The position numbers and the translations under genes were made by a program. Positions 15,675 to 24,426 of a DNA stretch of 64,000 bases are shown here, one piece after another. This DNA is from Melaminivora sp032059585. Its GTDB lineage: Bacteria; Pseudomonadota; Gammaproteobacteria; Burkholderiales; Burkholderiaceae_C. Every line of letters begins with the position of its first letter. The stretch's first letter is position 1. A model generated the notes under the pieces. The model searched no databases. It was not told where the DNA came from and saw nothing but the letters and a program-made list of their open reading frames with translations. The stretch is from contig DAMCAL010000002.1 of the NCBI GenBank assembly GCA_032059585.1, positions 1-64,000 of the forward strand, written 5' to 3'.

Positions 15675-18458
15675 CTACCTTCCAGACATCCACTTGCTGC
15701 GCTCGAGCTCGCTCACGAAGTCGCGGCCCATGGCCTCGAGGCTTTGCTGCCCTTGCTGGTTGGTGGGGACGGGGTAAGCGCGGCTGTTGGTGTTGATGTA
15801 GACGTTGACGATGCGGTCGATGCCTTGGTTGCCACCACCACCACCGCCGCCGCCCCCGCCGGGCGTGCCACCGCCGTCGGGCTTTTTCACGGCGTCCTGC
15901 ATGGCCATGCGCGTCTTCACCGCGCGCATTTCGGCCTCCCACTCGGCCATCACGGTGTCCTTCATGTAGGACCCCATGCCCCCGAGCTTGGTCGTGAAAG
16001 GGTTCTTGCGCTGCCACTCGGCCAGCCATTCACGCTTCCAGACGTCGGCTTCCTCGGTCGAATTGAACGTGGGCACCTGGTCCAGCGGACCGGTGTTGCC
16101 GCGGTTCATGTATTTGGACTTGTCCAGGTCCCGGTTCCAGTTGTCCTGGCGCTGCTGGAAGGCGCCCGCCAGCATCTGGCCGTTGGCGATCAGGTTCTGC
16201 ACCTTCTCGGACACGTGGTCGGCCTCGATACCCATGAGGCGCAGGGCGTCCTTGGCCATCGTCACTTTGTCCGCCATGGAGGCGAACCCGGCGCCCGCAT
16301 TGCGTGCCGCCGCGCCTGCTGCGTCCGTAGCGGCCTTGCCGTCCTTCATGGCCACCAGCGTGGCCTTGCCGGCGCCGTCCACCTCGACTTTGTAGCCGCG
16401 CACGGCAGCCTCTGCCTTGACCCAGGAGGGCGCCACACCGTCGCCAGCGTTGATCGCCGCCTCTGCCGCTTTCTTGAAGGCCTCCTCAAGATCACGCGCC
16501 GTCGCCGTCCCGGAGTCGCGGATGGTTTGGTAGGAGCGCTTGAACGTTTCGGCGGTCTGCGCGAGCGCGGCGCTGCTGGTGACGCCCAAGTTGGTGAAAG
16601 CCGCCTCCACCAGCTTCGCTTTTTCCGCCGCGTCCTTGCCGGCGTCCGCCGTTTTCGTGAGCGCTTTTTCCAGCTCCAGAAACTTCTCTGTGGCGGCCTG
16701 CACGTTGCCCTGCGCAATCAGGTCTGCATACTCCTGGCGCAGCGTGGCGATAGCCTGGCTATGCGCTTCGGCCGCGGCCTTGGAGTCGGCATCCGCCTGG
16801 GCCTTTTTTTGCTGCGCGGCGGTCGCTGAGGCGTTGGCCTCAGCGGCTTTCTGCAGCTGGTTGGCGACGTTGGCCATGGCAGCGCTGGTGCTGGCCGCCT
16901 GTGTCCCGGCGCTTTGCATACCACCAGCCAGACCCGCGAAACCTTCCCGCGCCATGCCAGCGGATTCCGCCGCGCCCTGCATCGACTGGCGCATGCGCTT
17001 GCCATATTCATCACTGGCTTGGCCCAGGCTTTCCAGGATGTTGCGCATCTGCTCGGTGTCACGCGCCAACTGCTCCTTCGCGTCGCCGATGGCGATCTTT
17101 TGCAGCTGCTCGTTGATGGCGATGCCGGCCCGCAAGATGACCGACGCAGTTTCGGTAAAAGCCTGACCGAGACCATAGATTCCGGCGAGCACGACCGATG
17201 CCCCCGCACCCATCACGCCCCACATCGTCTTGACGACGTTGCCCGCGTTGGTGGCGTACTCGCCAATGCGGGTCATGGTGGACGCAAATTCGTCGGCCCA
17301 GCCCTGCAGCTTGATCGTGATGGCCTGGGTATCGATGGACCCGATGAACTCGCGCACCCATTTCAGGCCGTTGGAGAACGCGGTGGCGATGCTCTCGCCG
17401 AACTTGGCGATGGTGCCGTCTGCCACGGCGCTGCGCAGGGCGCCGGCCAGCTGGTCGACCCCTTCTTTGAGCACTGGCAGCACGGGCGTGCCGAGCACAT
17501 CCTTGACGGTCTGCCAGGCACTACTCAGCCCATTGAACGAGCCCTTGAGGTTGTCCTGCATGACCTTGGCCGTGGCCTCGGCGCTGCCAGCGGCGCCCTC
17601 CAGCTTGCCCTTGAGTTCGTCCAGTGCGCCCATGCCCTGGTTGAGCAGCGCGCGCAGTGCGGGGCCAGCGTTGAGGCCTACGGCCAGGATGGCCTTTTCA
17701 CCGCGCGGGCCGGCGGCGGCCAGCTCGTGCAGGGCTTTCTCAAAGTCGTTGGTGGTGATGCCCGCGTCCGCCAGGGCCCGCTTGAACGCGCTGGCCGGGT
17801 CGCTGAACTGGGCCAGCATGTTGGCCACAGCCGTGCCGCTGCGGCTGGCGTCGATGCCGGCATCCGCCAGCTTGCCCATGATGGCGACGGTGCCCTCCAG
17901 GCTCACGCCTGCGCTTTGCGCCACTGGGGCCGCATAGCTCAGCGCCTGCGCCAGGCCGGTAACGCTGGTGTTGGTGGCGTTTGCGCCCAGGGCCAGCACG
18001 TCGGCGACACGGGCCGCGTCGCTGAACTGCAAGCCCATGCCCATGACGGCCTTGGTGACGAACTCGGCCGACTCGGCCAGGCCCACGTCGGCGGCCTGGG
18101 CCAGGTTCAGGACGGCGGGCAGCGCCTCGACCGAATCGGCAGCCGACAGGCCCGCCTTGGCGAGGTTTTCCAGCGCGTTGGCGGCTTCGACGCTGGTGAA
18201 CTTGGTGTTGGCGCCTGCGTCTTCGGCGGCTTTTTTCAGCCGCTCCATTTCGTCGCCGCTGGCGCCGGTGGCGGCCTTGACGCGGCTCAGGGCGCTCTCG
18301 AACTCTGCCGCGCCCTTGATGACACCAGCGAACGCCTGCACGCCGAAGTAGCCGGCAATGGCCGTGCCGACAGCGGCCACCTTCGTCTGCAAGCTGTTGA
18401 ACACGCCCGAGGCGTTGTCCTTGGCGTTGATCAGGATCTGGATGGGCTTGAGTGCCAT
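15675..18458 (-). CDS. Tape measure protein (TP901 family)
   Basis: 927 residues. The first ~330 match the PhageMin_Tail/TP901 core: GAAEFESALSRVKAATGAS, TKFTSVEAANALENLAKAG, ATNTSVTGLAQALSYAAP, AGIDASRSGTAVANML. A hydrophobic stretch near 420-440 (TMWGVMGAGASVVLAGIYG) and long Ala/Gln coiled segments (520-640) follow, then a Gly-rich linker near 880. It sets tail length and is ejected with the DNA. The frame is intact, consistent with a functional tail. Confidence 0.93.
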   Translation of the reverse strand: MALKPIQILINAKDNASGVFNSLQTKVAAVGTAIAGYFGVQAFAGVIKGAAEFESALSRVKAATGASGDEMERLKKAAEDAGANTKFTSVEAANALENLAKAGLSAADSVEALPAVLNLAQAADVGLAESAEFVTKAVMGMGLQFSDAARVADVLALGANATNTSVTGLAQALSYAAPVAQSAGVSLEGTVAIMGKLADAGIDASRSGTAVANMLAQFSDPASAFKRALADAGITTNDFEKALHELAAAGPRGEKAILAVGLNAGPALRALLNQGMGALDELKGKLEGAAGSAEATAKVMQDNLKGSFNGLSSAWQTVKDVLGTPVLPVLKEGVDQLAGALRSAVADGTIAKFGESIATAFSNGLKWVREFIGSIDTQAITIKLQGWADEFASTMTRIGEYATNAGNVVKTMWGVMGAGASVVLAGIYGLGQAFTETASVILRAGIAINEQLQKIAIGDAKEQLARDTEQMRNILESLGQASDEYGKRMRQSMQGAAESAGMAREGFAGLAGGMQSAGTQAASTSAAMANVANQLQKAAEANASATAAQQKKAQADADSKAAAEAHSQAIATLRQEYADLIAQGNVQAATEKFLELEKALTKTADAGKDAAEKAKLVEAAFTNLGVTSSAALAQTAETFKRSYQTIRDSGTATARDLEEAFKKAAEAAINAGDGVAPSWVKAEAAVRGYKVEVDGAGKATLVAMKDGKAATDAAGAAARNAGAGFASMADKVTMAKDALRLMGIEADHVSEKVQNLIANGQMLAGAFQQRQDNWNRDLDKSKYMNRGNTGPLDQVPTFNSTEEADVWKREWLAEWQRKNPFTTKLGGMGSYMKDTVMAEWEAEMRAVKTRMAMQDAVKKPDGGGTPGGGGGGGGGGNQGIDRIVNVYINTNSRAYPVPTNQQGQQSLEAMGRDFVSELERSKWMSGR

Positions 18459-18487
18459 GGACGGGTGGGCGTGCGGTGGGGTGGTTG

Positions 18488-18549
18488 CGGCTGGCGCTGC
18501 GGCCGGTTGTCAGCCGCAGGGCGAGCAGGCCGGGCGCTGCAGGCCCGGC
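18488..18549. promoter_or_regulatory. Two strong hairpins between tail tube and tape measure
   Basis: GCGGCTG/CAGCCGC (18488-18516) and GCCGGGC/GCCCGGC (18529-18549, 7-nt loop) fill the 109-bp gap. No T-run follows on the minus strand. They occupy the place where the frameshifted tail-assembly chaperone pair normally sits. Confidence 0.45.
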
Positions 18550-18567
18550 GGCGGGGTCAGCGCAGGG

Positions 18568-19359
18568 TCAGGCGGCCAGGGGCGCGCCGTCCACGTAGAT
18601 GGCCTCGCCGTTGGCGGGCTTGAGGATGTCCACGTCGAACTGCATCGAGGCGAAGTCGGTGCCCTCTGCAATCACAGGCAGCTCGCCCGATGGCACCAGG
18701 CTCACGTCCGGAAAGTAGAAGTCGCGGTTGGCGCCGGTGGCGTTGTCGCTGGCCACGCGCATGGCGCCGCGCAGCTCGCCGCTGGAGCCCGAGCGGATGC
18801 CCTCCCACTCCACGGCCGCCTTGGCGTAGCTGACCTTGATCTTTCCGGCGGGAATGGCGCCGGTGGCCAGGATCTGCAGCGTGCCGCGCTCGGCGTCCAG
18901 CATGAAGTCGGTGCCGGCCTCGTAGGCGGCGCCGGTGGTGCCGGGCTTGACCACGACGGTGGACACGCGGCGCGCGCCCACGGGCGTCAGGGCCGACAGG
19001 CCCAGCTGGTAGAAGCGGCCGGGGATGACGGTGATTTCCTCGTCCACCACGGAGCCCGCGGGCTGCGTGACCTTGCCGGTGGAGCCCGACAGGAACAGCG
19101 AGACGTTCTGCCCGCTCATGTTGTCGCAGGTCAGCTGGCCGTTGCGCTTGACCTCCAGCACGACGGATGCGTCTTTTTCGCGCAGGCCCGATGTCGAGGC
19201 GTAGTGTTCGGCTTTCTCGGTCTCGATGGACACGCCGAACGAGGGGCAGTTGCCCATGTAGATCTCGCCCAGCAGCTCGTCGGTGGCCAGGTTGATCGGG
19301 TTGAAGAACACCCGGCCGCGCGGGATGGTGTACTGGTTTTTGGCGTAAACGAGGGCCAT
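18568..19359 (-). CDS. Major tail tube protein
   Basis: 263 residues (MALVYAKNQYTIPRGRVFF). It is beta-rich, with SFGVSIETEKAEHYASTSG early and an Ig-like C-terminal half (VGARRVSTVVVKPGTTGAAY, GTLQILATGAIPAG). It lies directly upstream of the tape measure with an AGGAGT-type RBS, the usual place and size for the tail tube subunit of long non-contractile tails. The call rests on synteny and pattern. Confidence 0.8.
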   Translation of the reverse strand: MALVYAKNQYTIPRGRVFFNPINLATDELLGEIYMGNCPSFGVSIETEKAEHYASTSGLREKDASVVLEVKRNGQLTCDNMSGQNVSLFLSGSTGKVTQPAGSVVDEEITVIPGRFYQLGLSALTPVGARRVSTVVVKPGTTGAAYEAGTDFMLDAERGTLQILATGAIPAGKIKVSYAKAAVEWEGIRSGSSGELRGAMRVASDNATGANRDFYFPDVSLVPSGELPVIAEGTDFASMQFDVDILKPANGEAIYVDGAPLAA

Positions 19360-19380
19360 GGTGGACTCCTGGGATGTGGG

Positions 19381-19788
19381 TTATGCGTCGTCGTAGCCCA
19401 TGCGGGCCGTGGTGGTGGTGAACAGCAGCTCGTAGCCGAACAGGCCCTGTTCGATGGCCTCCAGGTCGCGCGCGGCCTGCAGCACGAGCCGGCCGCACTT
19501 GTGCACCGCGTCGGGACGCCAGTTGTGCAGCTGCCCGATCACGGCGTCGAACGCCGCGTCGATCTGGGCAAAGGCCGTGGCCTCGGTGCTGGCGGCCATC
19601 TGCACCACGTAGCGCGGCGTGAGCGAGACGCCCGGGCCGCTGGTGGTGGCCACGTCGGGCGCCTGCATCAGCACCACGGCGCGCGGCAGCGTGCGGCGGT
19701 CGTGCGGCACGGTGCCGTCCGCCACCTGCCAGCCGGCGCCCAATGCAGCGGCCAGTCGGTCGCGGAGGGTGGGGACGAGGGAAAACAT
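19381..19788 (-). CDS. Tail terminator/completion-type protein
   Basis: 135 residues: LVPTLRDRLAAALGAGWQV, then PRAVVLMQAPDVA and LTPRYVVQMAAST, ending in GYELLFTTTTARMGY. The layout (N-terminal helix, then beta strands) and location between the connector genes and tail tube match the tail terminator ring protein. No diagnostic motif was seen. Confidence 0.65.
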   Translation of the reverse strand: MFSLVPTLRDRLAAALGAGWQVADGTVPHDRRTLPRAVVLMQAPDVATTSGPGVSLTPRYVVQMAASTEATAFAQIDAAFDAVIGQLHNWRPDAVHKCGRLVLQAARDLEAIEQGLFGYELLFTTTTARMGYDDA

Positions 19789-19799
19789 GCGCCCTACCC

Positions 19800-20138
19800 T
19801 TACGCCACCGGGACCACGTCGAACGTGGCCCAGCCGGACTGGTCAGGCTCGGGCGGCGTGGTGATGCGGCAGACCTGGCCGGCGGGCCACTGCGCCGCGT
19901 TGACCACGACCTCGCCGCCTTCTGCCGGCACCTGCATCGCCGGGTTGAAGTGCATGGTCAGCGTGTGCGCCGCCACCGTGGCCACGTCCGTGAACGGCGT
20001 GACCTCGGGCAGCTGGTGGTCGTACATCGCCCCCCAAGCCGCGCCGCCGGGCACCAATTGCACGGTGGCGTTGGCCAAGCGCTGCGAAACGGCGGCGGTG
20101 AGCCGCTGGTCCAGATGGGCGAAGCGCGGCAGGCTCAT
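19800..20138 (-). CDS. Head-tail connector (head-closure type) protein
   Basis: 112 residues, MSLPRFAHLDQRLTAAVSQ then TVQLVPGGAAWGAMYDHQ, beta-rich with conserved-looking PAEGGEVVVNAAQWPAGQV. Lying between the DUF2190 protein and the tail terminator, it is best read as the head-completion or stopper protein. Assigned by position. Confidence 0.6.
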   Translation of the reverse strand: MSLPRFAHLDQRLTAAVSQRLANATVQLVPGGAAWGAMYDHQLPEVTPFTDVATVAAHTLTMHFNPAMQVPAEGGEVVVNAAQWPAGQVCRITTPPEPDQSGWATFDVVPVA

Positions 20139-20142
20139 GGCG

Positions 20143-20475
20143 TCAGATGGCGATGCCGTCCAGGCGCACGCGGGCCGTGGAGGCGCTGGCGGCCTTGGCC
20201 GCCAGGAACACGCCGATCAGCTTGTTGCCGCTGGCGGTGGCGCTGACCTGCTTGTTCGTGTCGTCCCAATAGGCTTTGGCGCCCACGGCAGCGGTGGCGG
20301 CCGGGTCGGCGGTCAGGTCGAAAACGCCGGTGGTCTTGATCTCGGCTTCGGCGGCGTTGGCATAGATGGCCGTGGACACGCCGAACAGCGAGCCGACCAA
20401 ACAGCCAGCGCCGCTGGCCAGGGCGTAGGGGGCGGTCACCGTCACGATGTCGCCGGGTTGAACGTAGTTACGCAT
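20143..20475 (-). CDS. DUF2190 family capsid decoration protein
   Basis: 110 residues with the DUF2190 pattern: MRNYVQPGDIVTVTAPYAL, SGAGCLVGSLFGVS, AAVGAKAYWDDTNKQVS and IGVFLAAKAASASTARVRL. Family members (lambda gpD-like or 'capsid cement') stabilise the expanded capsid. It follows the capsid gene by 30 bp. Confidence 0.8.
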   Translation of the reverse strand: MRNYVQPGDIVTVTAPYALASGAGCLVGSLFGVSTAIYANAAEAEIKTTGVFDLTADPAATAAVGAKAYWDDTNKQVSATASGNKLIGVFLAAKAASASTARVRLDGIAI

Positions 20476-20505
20476 GGTTTGTTACTCCGGTGATGTGGTG
20501 GACGG

Positions 20506-22533
20506 TCAGGCGCCGGCGGACTTGACCAGGCCGCGCCAGTCCAGGGCCTTGGCGGCGAAGTCCAGGCGGCACTTCACTTCGGTGCCGTCCACTTCGAAGC
20601 CTTCGCGGGTCTCGGTCACGGGGCCGTCTGCGCCTTCCAGGTAGGCGAACTCCACGGTGTCGATGACGGCAGAGTCAGCGGCCAGATACCAGGCGGTGGT
20701 GCTGGCGTCATCGAGCAGCGGCTCGACGATGACCTCCAGCGGCGTGCGGCCGCCGCTGCGGAAGTCGTTGACCTGCGCCATGGTGGTGGGCGTGTAGGCG
20801 TTGCTGGTGAGCTGGTAGGCCAGAGTCTCCAGGGCCGAGGGCACGATCAGGTACTTCGGGCTGACGTTGATGCGGTCGCCCTCGGTGCCCTTTTGGCCGC
20901 GCATCTTGGCGCGGGCGGCCTGCAGGCCTTCCAGCGACAGCGCGGACGGGGCGCCCGTGATCAGGTTGTTGTGGTCCGCGTGGAACAGGGCCTTGCCGTC
21001 GCCCATCTTGGCGTTGGCCGTGAGCTGCTCGTACACCAGGCGGTTTTCCAGGCGCGAGGCGCTGGAGGCGAACAGCGACAGCAGGCGGTCGAAGCCGCGC
21101 AGGTCATCGTTGATGATGGCCTGGCGCGTCATGGCGACGATGCGGCCATAGGTGGCGAGCTGGTAGGTCTCGCTCGAATCGCCGAAGGTGCCGTACTTGA
21201 ACTCGCCGTGCTCGTTGACTTTCAGCAGCTCGGGGCCAGCGCCCAGGCCGACGATGGTGATGGGCTTGAAGTCGGCCAGGTTCGGGCCGCGGCGCGCCCA
21301 CTCGGCATAGCTGGTGGGGAAGGCGTCGTACGCCGCGCGCAGGCGGCGCGATGCGACGTTGCCGAACAGGTGGCCGAAGTCGCTGGTGGTGTGCATGCCG
21401 GCGGCGCGCACCTGCAGCATGCGCTGGGCCAGCTGCATGCGGTCCATGCCGCGCGTGCTGGTGCCGGTGCGCTCCAGGTGCTCGCGCCCCAGCTCGATCA
21501 GGGTCAGGCCGCGGTACTGGCGCGCGTTGTCGTCCAGCGGGTGGCTGGGCAGCAGGCGGTGCAGCAGGGCGTCCTCCATGCCGCGCAGGCGCACGTCGGT
21601 CTCGTCGGTCACGGTCTGCACCTGGGCCGGGCGGTGCTGGCCATTGGCACCACGCACGGCCAGGGCCTGCAGCACGTCGGCGCGGGCGCGGTCCATGCTG
21701 GCGCCGGAGCGGATCAGCTCGGCGGCCATGTGCGGCACGGCGTGGCGCGTGCACAGCTCGCTGATGTCGGCGGCGCGCTGGGCCAGGTCGGCTACTTCGG
21801 GCGCGGCGGCAGGCGCGGCAGTGGTGGCTGCGGCAGCGGTGGCCTGCGCGTCGGCAGCGGATTGGGACGGCTCCGCCGTCGCCTGGGTGGTCTGGGGCAT
21901 GGTGCCTTCCTTTTCCGGTTGGAGGGGTGCGGCCGGTTGGCCGCGGGTGACGAACTCGCAGGCGTGCATGGCCTGCGAGGGCGCGCTGCGCGTGCCGGCG
22001 CCGGGGTCGGCGGGCACGGTGACAAAGCTGATTTCTTGCGGCTGCCAGCGCGTGGCGCGCCACAGGTCGGTGCCGCCGTCGGTGCGCTCGGCGGCGGGGG
22101 TGATTTCGTAGCGCTGGACGCTGTAGCCCACGCTGATGGAGCGGATAACGCCGGCCTTGATGTCGGCCACCACGCCGGCCTTGGCCGGGTCGGTGGACAG
22201 GCGCAGCTCGGCGCGGGCCTCGTTGCCCTCGATCCAGGCGCGGGTGACCACGCCCAGCACGCCGGCCAGGCCGGAATACTGGTTGTGGTTGTCCAGCACC
22301 TGCACGGCGCCGGCTTCGATGCGCGACAGGTCCACGGCGTCGGGCGAGACCACCAGCTCCTCGTCGTAGCGGGTGTCGCTCCAGTAGTCCAGGCGCTGCA
22401 CGCGGGCGCCGGCGGAAAACACCACCTCGATGGTGTTGTCCTCGGCGCGGTAGGTGTTGGGCTGGACCGAGGCAAGGCGCGTTTGCAGCGCGATCTGCTG
22501 GACGCCCGTGCGGGGGGTGGCTGCGGTAGGCAT
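20506..22533 (-). CDS. Prohead protease / major capsid protein fusion
   Basis: About 675 residues combining two phage head functions. Residues ~1-190 form an HK97-type S78 (U35) protease with His in VLDNHNQYSG and Ser in SISVGYSVQRYE. An Ala/Gln-rich scaffold-like linker follows; from about residue 330 on comes a Mu gpT-like major capsid (AEWARRGPNLADFKPITIVG, LENRLVYEQLTANAKMGDG, VSPKYLIVPSALETLAYQL). ATG 22533 was preferred to GTG 22554, which has no room for an SD. A second start at 21900 (MPQTTQ) has GGAAGG ideally placed and could make the scaffold-capsid part alone. Confidence 0.85.
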   Translation of the reverse strand: MPTAATPRTGVQQIALQTRLASVQPNTYRAEDNTIEVVFSAGARVQRLDYWSDTRYDEELVVSPDAVDLSRIEAGAVQVLDNHNQYSGLAGVLGVVTRAWIEGNEARAELRLSTDPAKAGVVADIKAGVIRSISVGYSVQRYEITPAAERTDGGTDLWRATRWQPQEISFVTVPADPGAGTRSAPSQAMHACEFVTRGQPAAPLQPEKEGTMPQTTQATAEPSQSAADAQATAAAATTAAPAAAPEVADLAQRAADISELCTRHAVPHMAAELIRSGASMDRARADVLQALAVRGANGQHRPAQVQTVTDETDVRLRGMEDALLHRLLPSHPLDDNARQYRGLTLIELGREHLERTGTSTRGMDRMQLAQRMLQVRAAGMHTTSDFGHLFGNVASRRLRAAYDAFPTSYAEWARRGPNLADFKPITIVGLGAGPELLKVNEHGEFKYGTFGDSSETYQLATYGRIVAMTRQAIINDDLRGFDRLLSLFASSASRLENRLVYEQLTANAKMGDGKALFHADHNNLITGAPSALSLEGLQAARAKMRGQKGTEGDRINVSPKYLIVPSALETLAYQLTSNAYTPTTMAQVNDFRSGGRTPLEVIVEPLLDDASTTAWYLAADSAVIDTVEFAYLEGADGPVTETREGFEVDGTEVKCRLDFAAKALDWRGLVKSAGA
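21884..21920 (-). promoter_or_regulatory. Internal ribosome binding site for the capsid part of the fusion
   Basis: On the minus strand GGAAAAGGAAGGCACC precedes ATG 21900, in frame with the fusion and at the protease/scaffold junction. The canonical SD and spacing suggest that unfused capsid (about 464 residues) is made in excess over the protease. Confidence 0.5.
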
Positions 22534-22558
22534 GGCGGGCAATGTGCCCGCCACCCCT

Positions 22559-22584
22559 GTCTCAAGTTAAGCCAAGCGTGAGAC
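22559..22584. promoter_or_regulatory. GTCTCA-N14-TGAGAC element, copy 1
   Basis: A 26-bp dyad between portal stop and capsid start; it shares arms, spacing and the inner AAGCC-GCG with copy 2 at 24401-24426. It is a candidate regulator or Mor-type binding site. On the minus strand an 8-bp hairpin (GGCGGGCA/TGCCCGCC, 22534-22552) follows just before the capsid ATG. Confidence 0.55.
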
Positions 22585-22590
22585 TATTTT

Positions 22591-24132
22591 TCAGTCCTGC
22601 GGCTCGCGCTTTTTCTTGGGCTCGTCGCCCTCGCCCGTCAGGTCCTGGCGCGCTCCGGTGCTGCGCAGCAGGGCCAGGGCATCCAGCACGCCGTAATCGC
22701 GCAGCTTGGCCACGTCGTCCGCCAGCTCGCGGAACACGTCGTCGGGCTGGTAGCCGCGCTGGCGCAGCTTTTCGCTGATGCTGGACATGCCGCCGCCGAT
22801 CTCGGCCAGGTCGGCCTTCACTTCCTTGATCGGGTCCACATAGGCCCACTTCGGCGTGCTGTGCTCGATCTGGTACAGCGGGCGCTTGATGCGCCCGGCG
22901 AGCACGGCGGCGTTCTCGAACTCGCGGCAGATCCGCTCACACAACTTGGGGATCAGCACCGTCCACTGCGTCATTTCGGCTTCGCGGCGAAAGTCCAGCA
23001 TGCGCACGCGGGCGCTGCTGTAACTCACCTCCGACACGTCGCCGGTCATCATTTCGTAGGTCACGCCCCAGCCGGCGGCGATCACATGCAGCTTGTGCTT
23101 GACGTACTCCACGTAGCCCGGCATGGCCTCGGGCTTGACCACGGTGAGCGCGGTGCCGGCCGGCACCTGCATGATGCCGCCGCTGGGCAGCTCGCCCAGG
23201 TCGGTGCCGCCATTGCCCACGGTGCGCCATTCCTGCGCCGCGTTGGCCGCCAGCGCGGATGCGCCGCCGTCGCCCAGCAGCTCGATGTCGCCCGAGCCGA
23301 TCACGCCGAGGCGGCTTTCCAGGTTCTTGCGTGCCAGCTCGGCATCTTCGTACAGCTGCAGGTCGCGCACGGTGGCGATCACCGGCGCCAGGCGCGTGAA
23401 GCCACGGCCGGCACCGGGGCGCTCGGGCGTGAACAAGTGGCAGATTTCCGTGGCGGGCACGCGGTAGCTCTCGCGCGTCGCGCCGCGCAGCGTCAGGGCC
23501 ACGTCGCCGGGGTTGTTGACGTAGAGCCAGTAGCCGTCTACCTGGCCCAGCGGGTTGTATTCGATGCCGTTGACGATGCGCCCGCCGGTGGGCAGGGCGG
23601 CGTTCTTGTCGCCGTCCAGCCAGTCAATTTCCAGCACCTGCAGCTGCAGCGGCACGGCCAAGCCATCGGACAGCAGCCGGTGGCGAAAGCGCACCAGCAC
23701 CTCGCCGTCTTGCTCCATGGCACGGTAGGCGGCAGCCTGGATGCCGTAGATGTCGCGGTGGCCTTCGGAGTCGGCTTCCTTTTCCCACCGCTTCCACAAG
23801 GTGTTGAGCACGTCGGCATTCGCGCCCGTCCAGGTGGGGATGATGCCGGTGCCGACGATGTTGGCAGTGAGCGAGCGCAGACCCTGGGCGATGTAGGGCA
23901 CGTTCTTGACCAAAGCGCGGGCGCGCACCCGCAGTTCGCGCGCGTCGGCGGCGTGGTCGGCGTTGGCGCTGGCGCCGGCGCGGCGCGGGCTCCAGCCATC
24001 GGCGCGGCTGGCGCCTTCGTAGGCGCGGGCCAGCAGGCGCCGCGCCTGCATGCGGCGCAGGCCAGCCTGGGGATTGAGGTTGCCGATCAGGCGGTCCAGC
24101 AGGGTCGGCTTCGGTGCGATGAGTGCGGCCAT
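22591..24132 (-). CDS. Portal protein, lambda gpB family
   Basis: 513 residues from ATG 24132. Family features: RARALVKNVPYIAQGLRSL, NIVGTGIIPTW, QVLEIDWLDGDKN, the GIEYNPLGQVDGYWLY segment and AAGWGVTYEMMTGDVSEV in the core. Portals form the dodecameric ring at the capsid vertex through which DNA is packaged. Length fits the lambda portal family. It starts 2 bp before the gpW stop, so translation is coupled. Confidence 0.92.
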   Translation of the reverse strand: MAALIAPKPTLLDRLIGNLNPQAGLRRMQARRLLARAYEGASRADGWSPRRAGASANADHAADARELRVRARALVKNVPYIAQGLRSLTANIVGTGIIPTWTGANADVLNTLWKRWEKEADSEGHRDIYGIQAAAYRAMEQDGEVLVRFRHRLLSDGLAVPLQLQVLEIDWLDGDKNAALPTGGRIVNGIEYNPLGQVDGYWLYVNNPGDVALTLRGATRESYRVPATEICHLFTPERPGAGRGFTRLAPVIATVRDLQLYEDAELARKNLESRLGVIGSGDIELLGDGGASALAANAAQEWRTVGNGGTDLGELPSGGIMQVPAGTALTVVKPEAMPGYVEYVKHKLHVIAAGWGVTYEMMTGDVSEVSYSSARVRMLDFRREAEMTQWTVLIPKLCERICREFENAAVLAGRIKRPLYQIEHSTPKWAYVDPIKEVKADLAEIGGGMSSISEKLRQRGYQPDDVFRELADDVAKLRDYGVLDALALLRSTGARQDLTGEGDEPKKKREPQD

Positions 24133-24134
24133 GG

Positions 24135-24350
24135 TCAGAACCCCCGGTGCGTGGTGAAGCGAAAGCGCCGCACGCCGCCGGCCGGCCCTGGGTTGAGGCT
24201 GGCGGCCAGGTCGGCGCGCGCGTTCAGGATGGCCTGCCACAGCGCGGGCAGGTCGTGGTAGGTGACGGTGCGCCCCTGGTAGCTGACGTGCTTTTCGCCG
24301 CTGTAGTAGGCGGCCTCCATCGAGGCGAGTTGTTCGGGTGTTGCGGCCAT
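24135..24350 (-). CDS. Head-tail joining protein, gpW family
   Basis: 71 residues (MAATPEQLASMEAAYYSGEK, then VTYHDLPALWQAILNAR), the size and alpha/beta layout of lambda gpW, which attaches below the portal after packaging. It sits directly upstream of portal, as in other lambda-like modules. Confidence 0.85.
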   Translation of the reverse strand: MAATPEQLASMEAAYYSGEKHVSYQGRTVTYHDLPALWQAILNARADLAASLNPGPAGGVRRFRFTTHRGF

Positions 24351-24400
24351 GGCGGCGGTCCTTCTGATGGCGTGACGCCGGGCACGCTACCGGCCGGCGT

Positions 24401-24426
24401 GTCTCATATCAAGCCGGGCGTGAGAC
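24401..24426. promoter_or_regulatory. GTCTCA-N14-TGAGAC element, copy 2
   Basis: Same arms and 14-bp spacing as 22559-22584, with AAGCC and GCG shared inside. It overlaps the last codons of the Mor-like gene and lies about 50 bp upstream of the gpW start. Confidence 0.55.
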
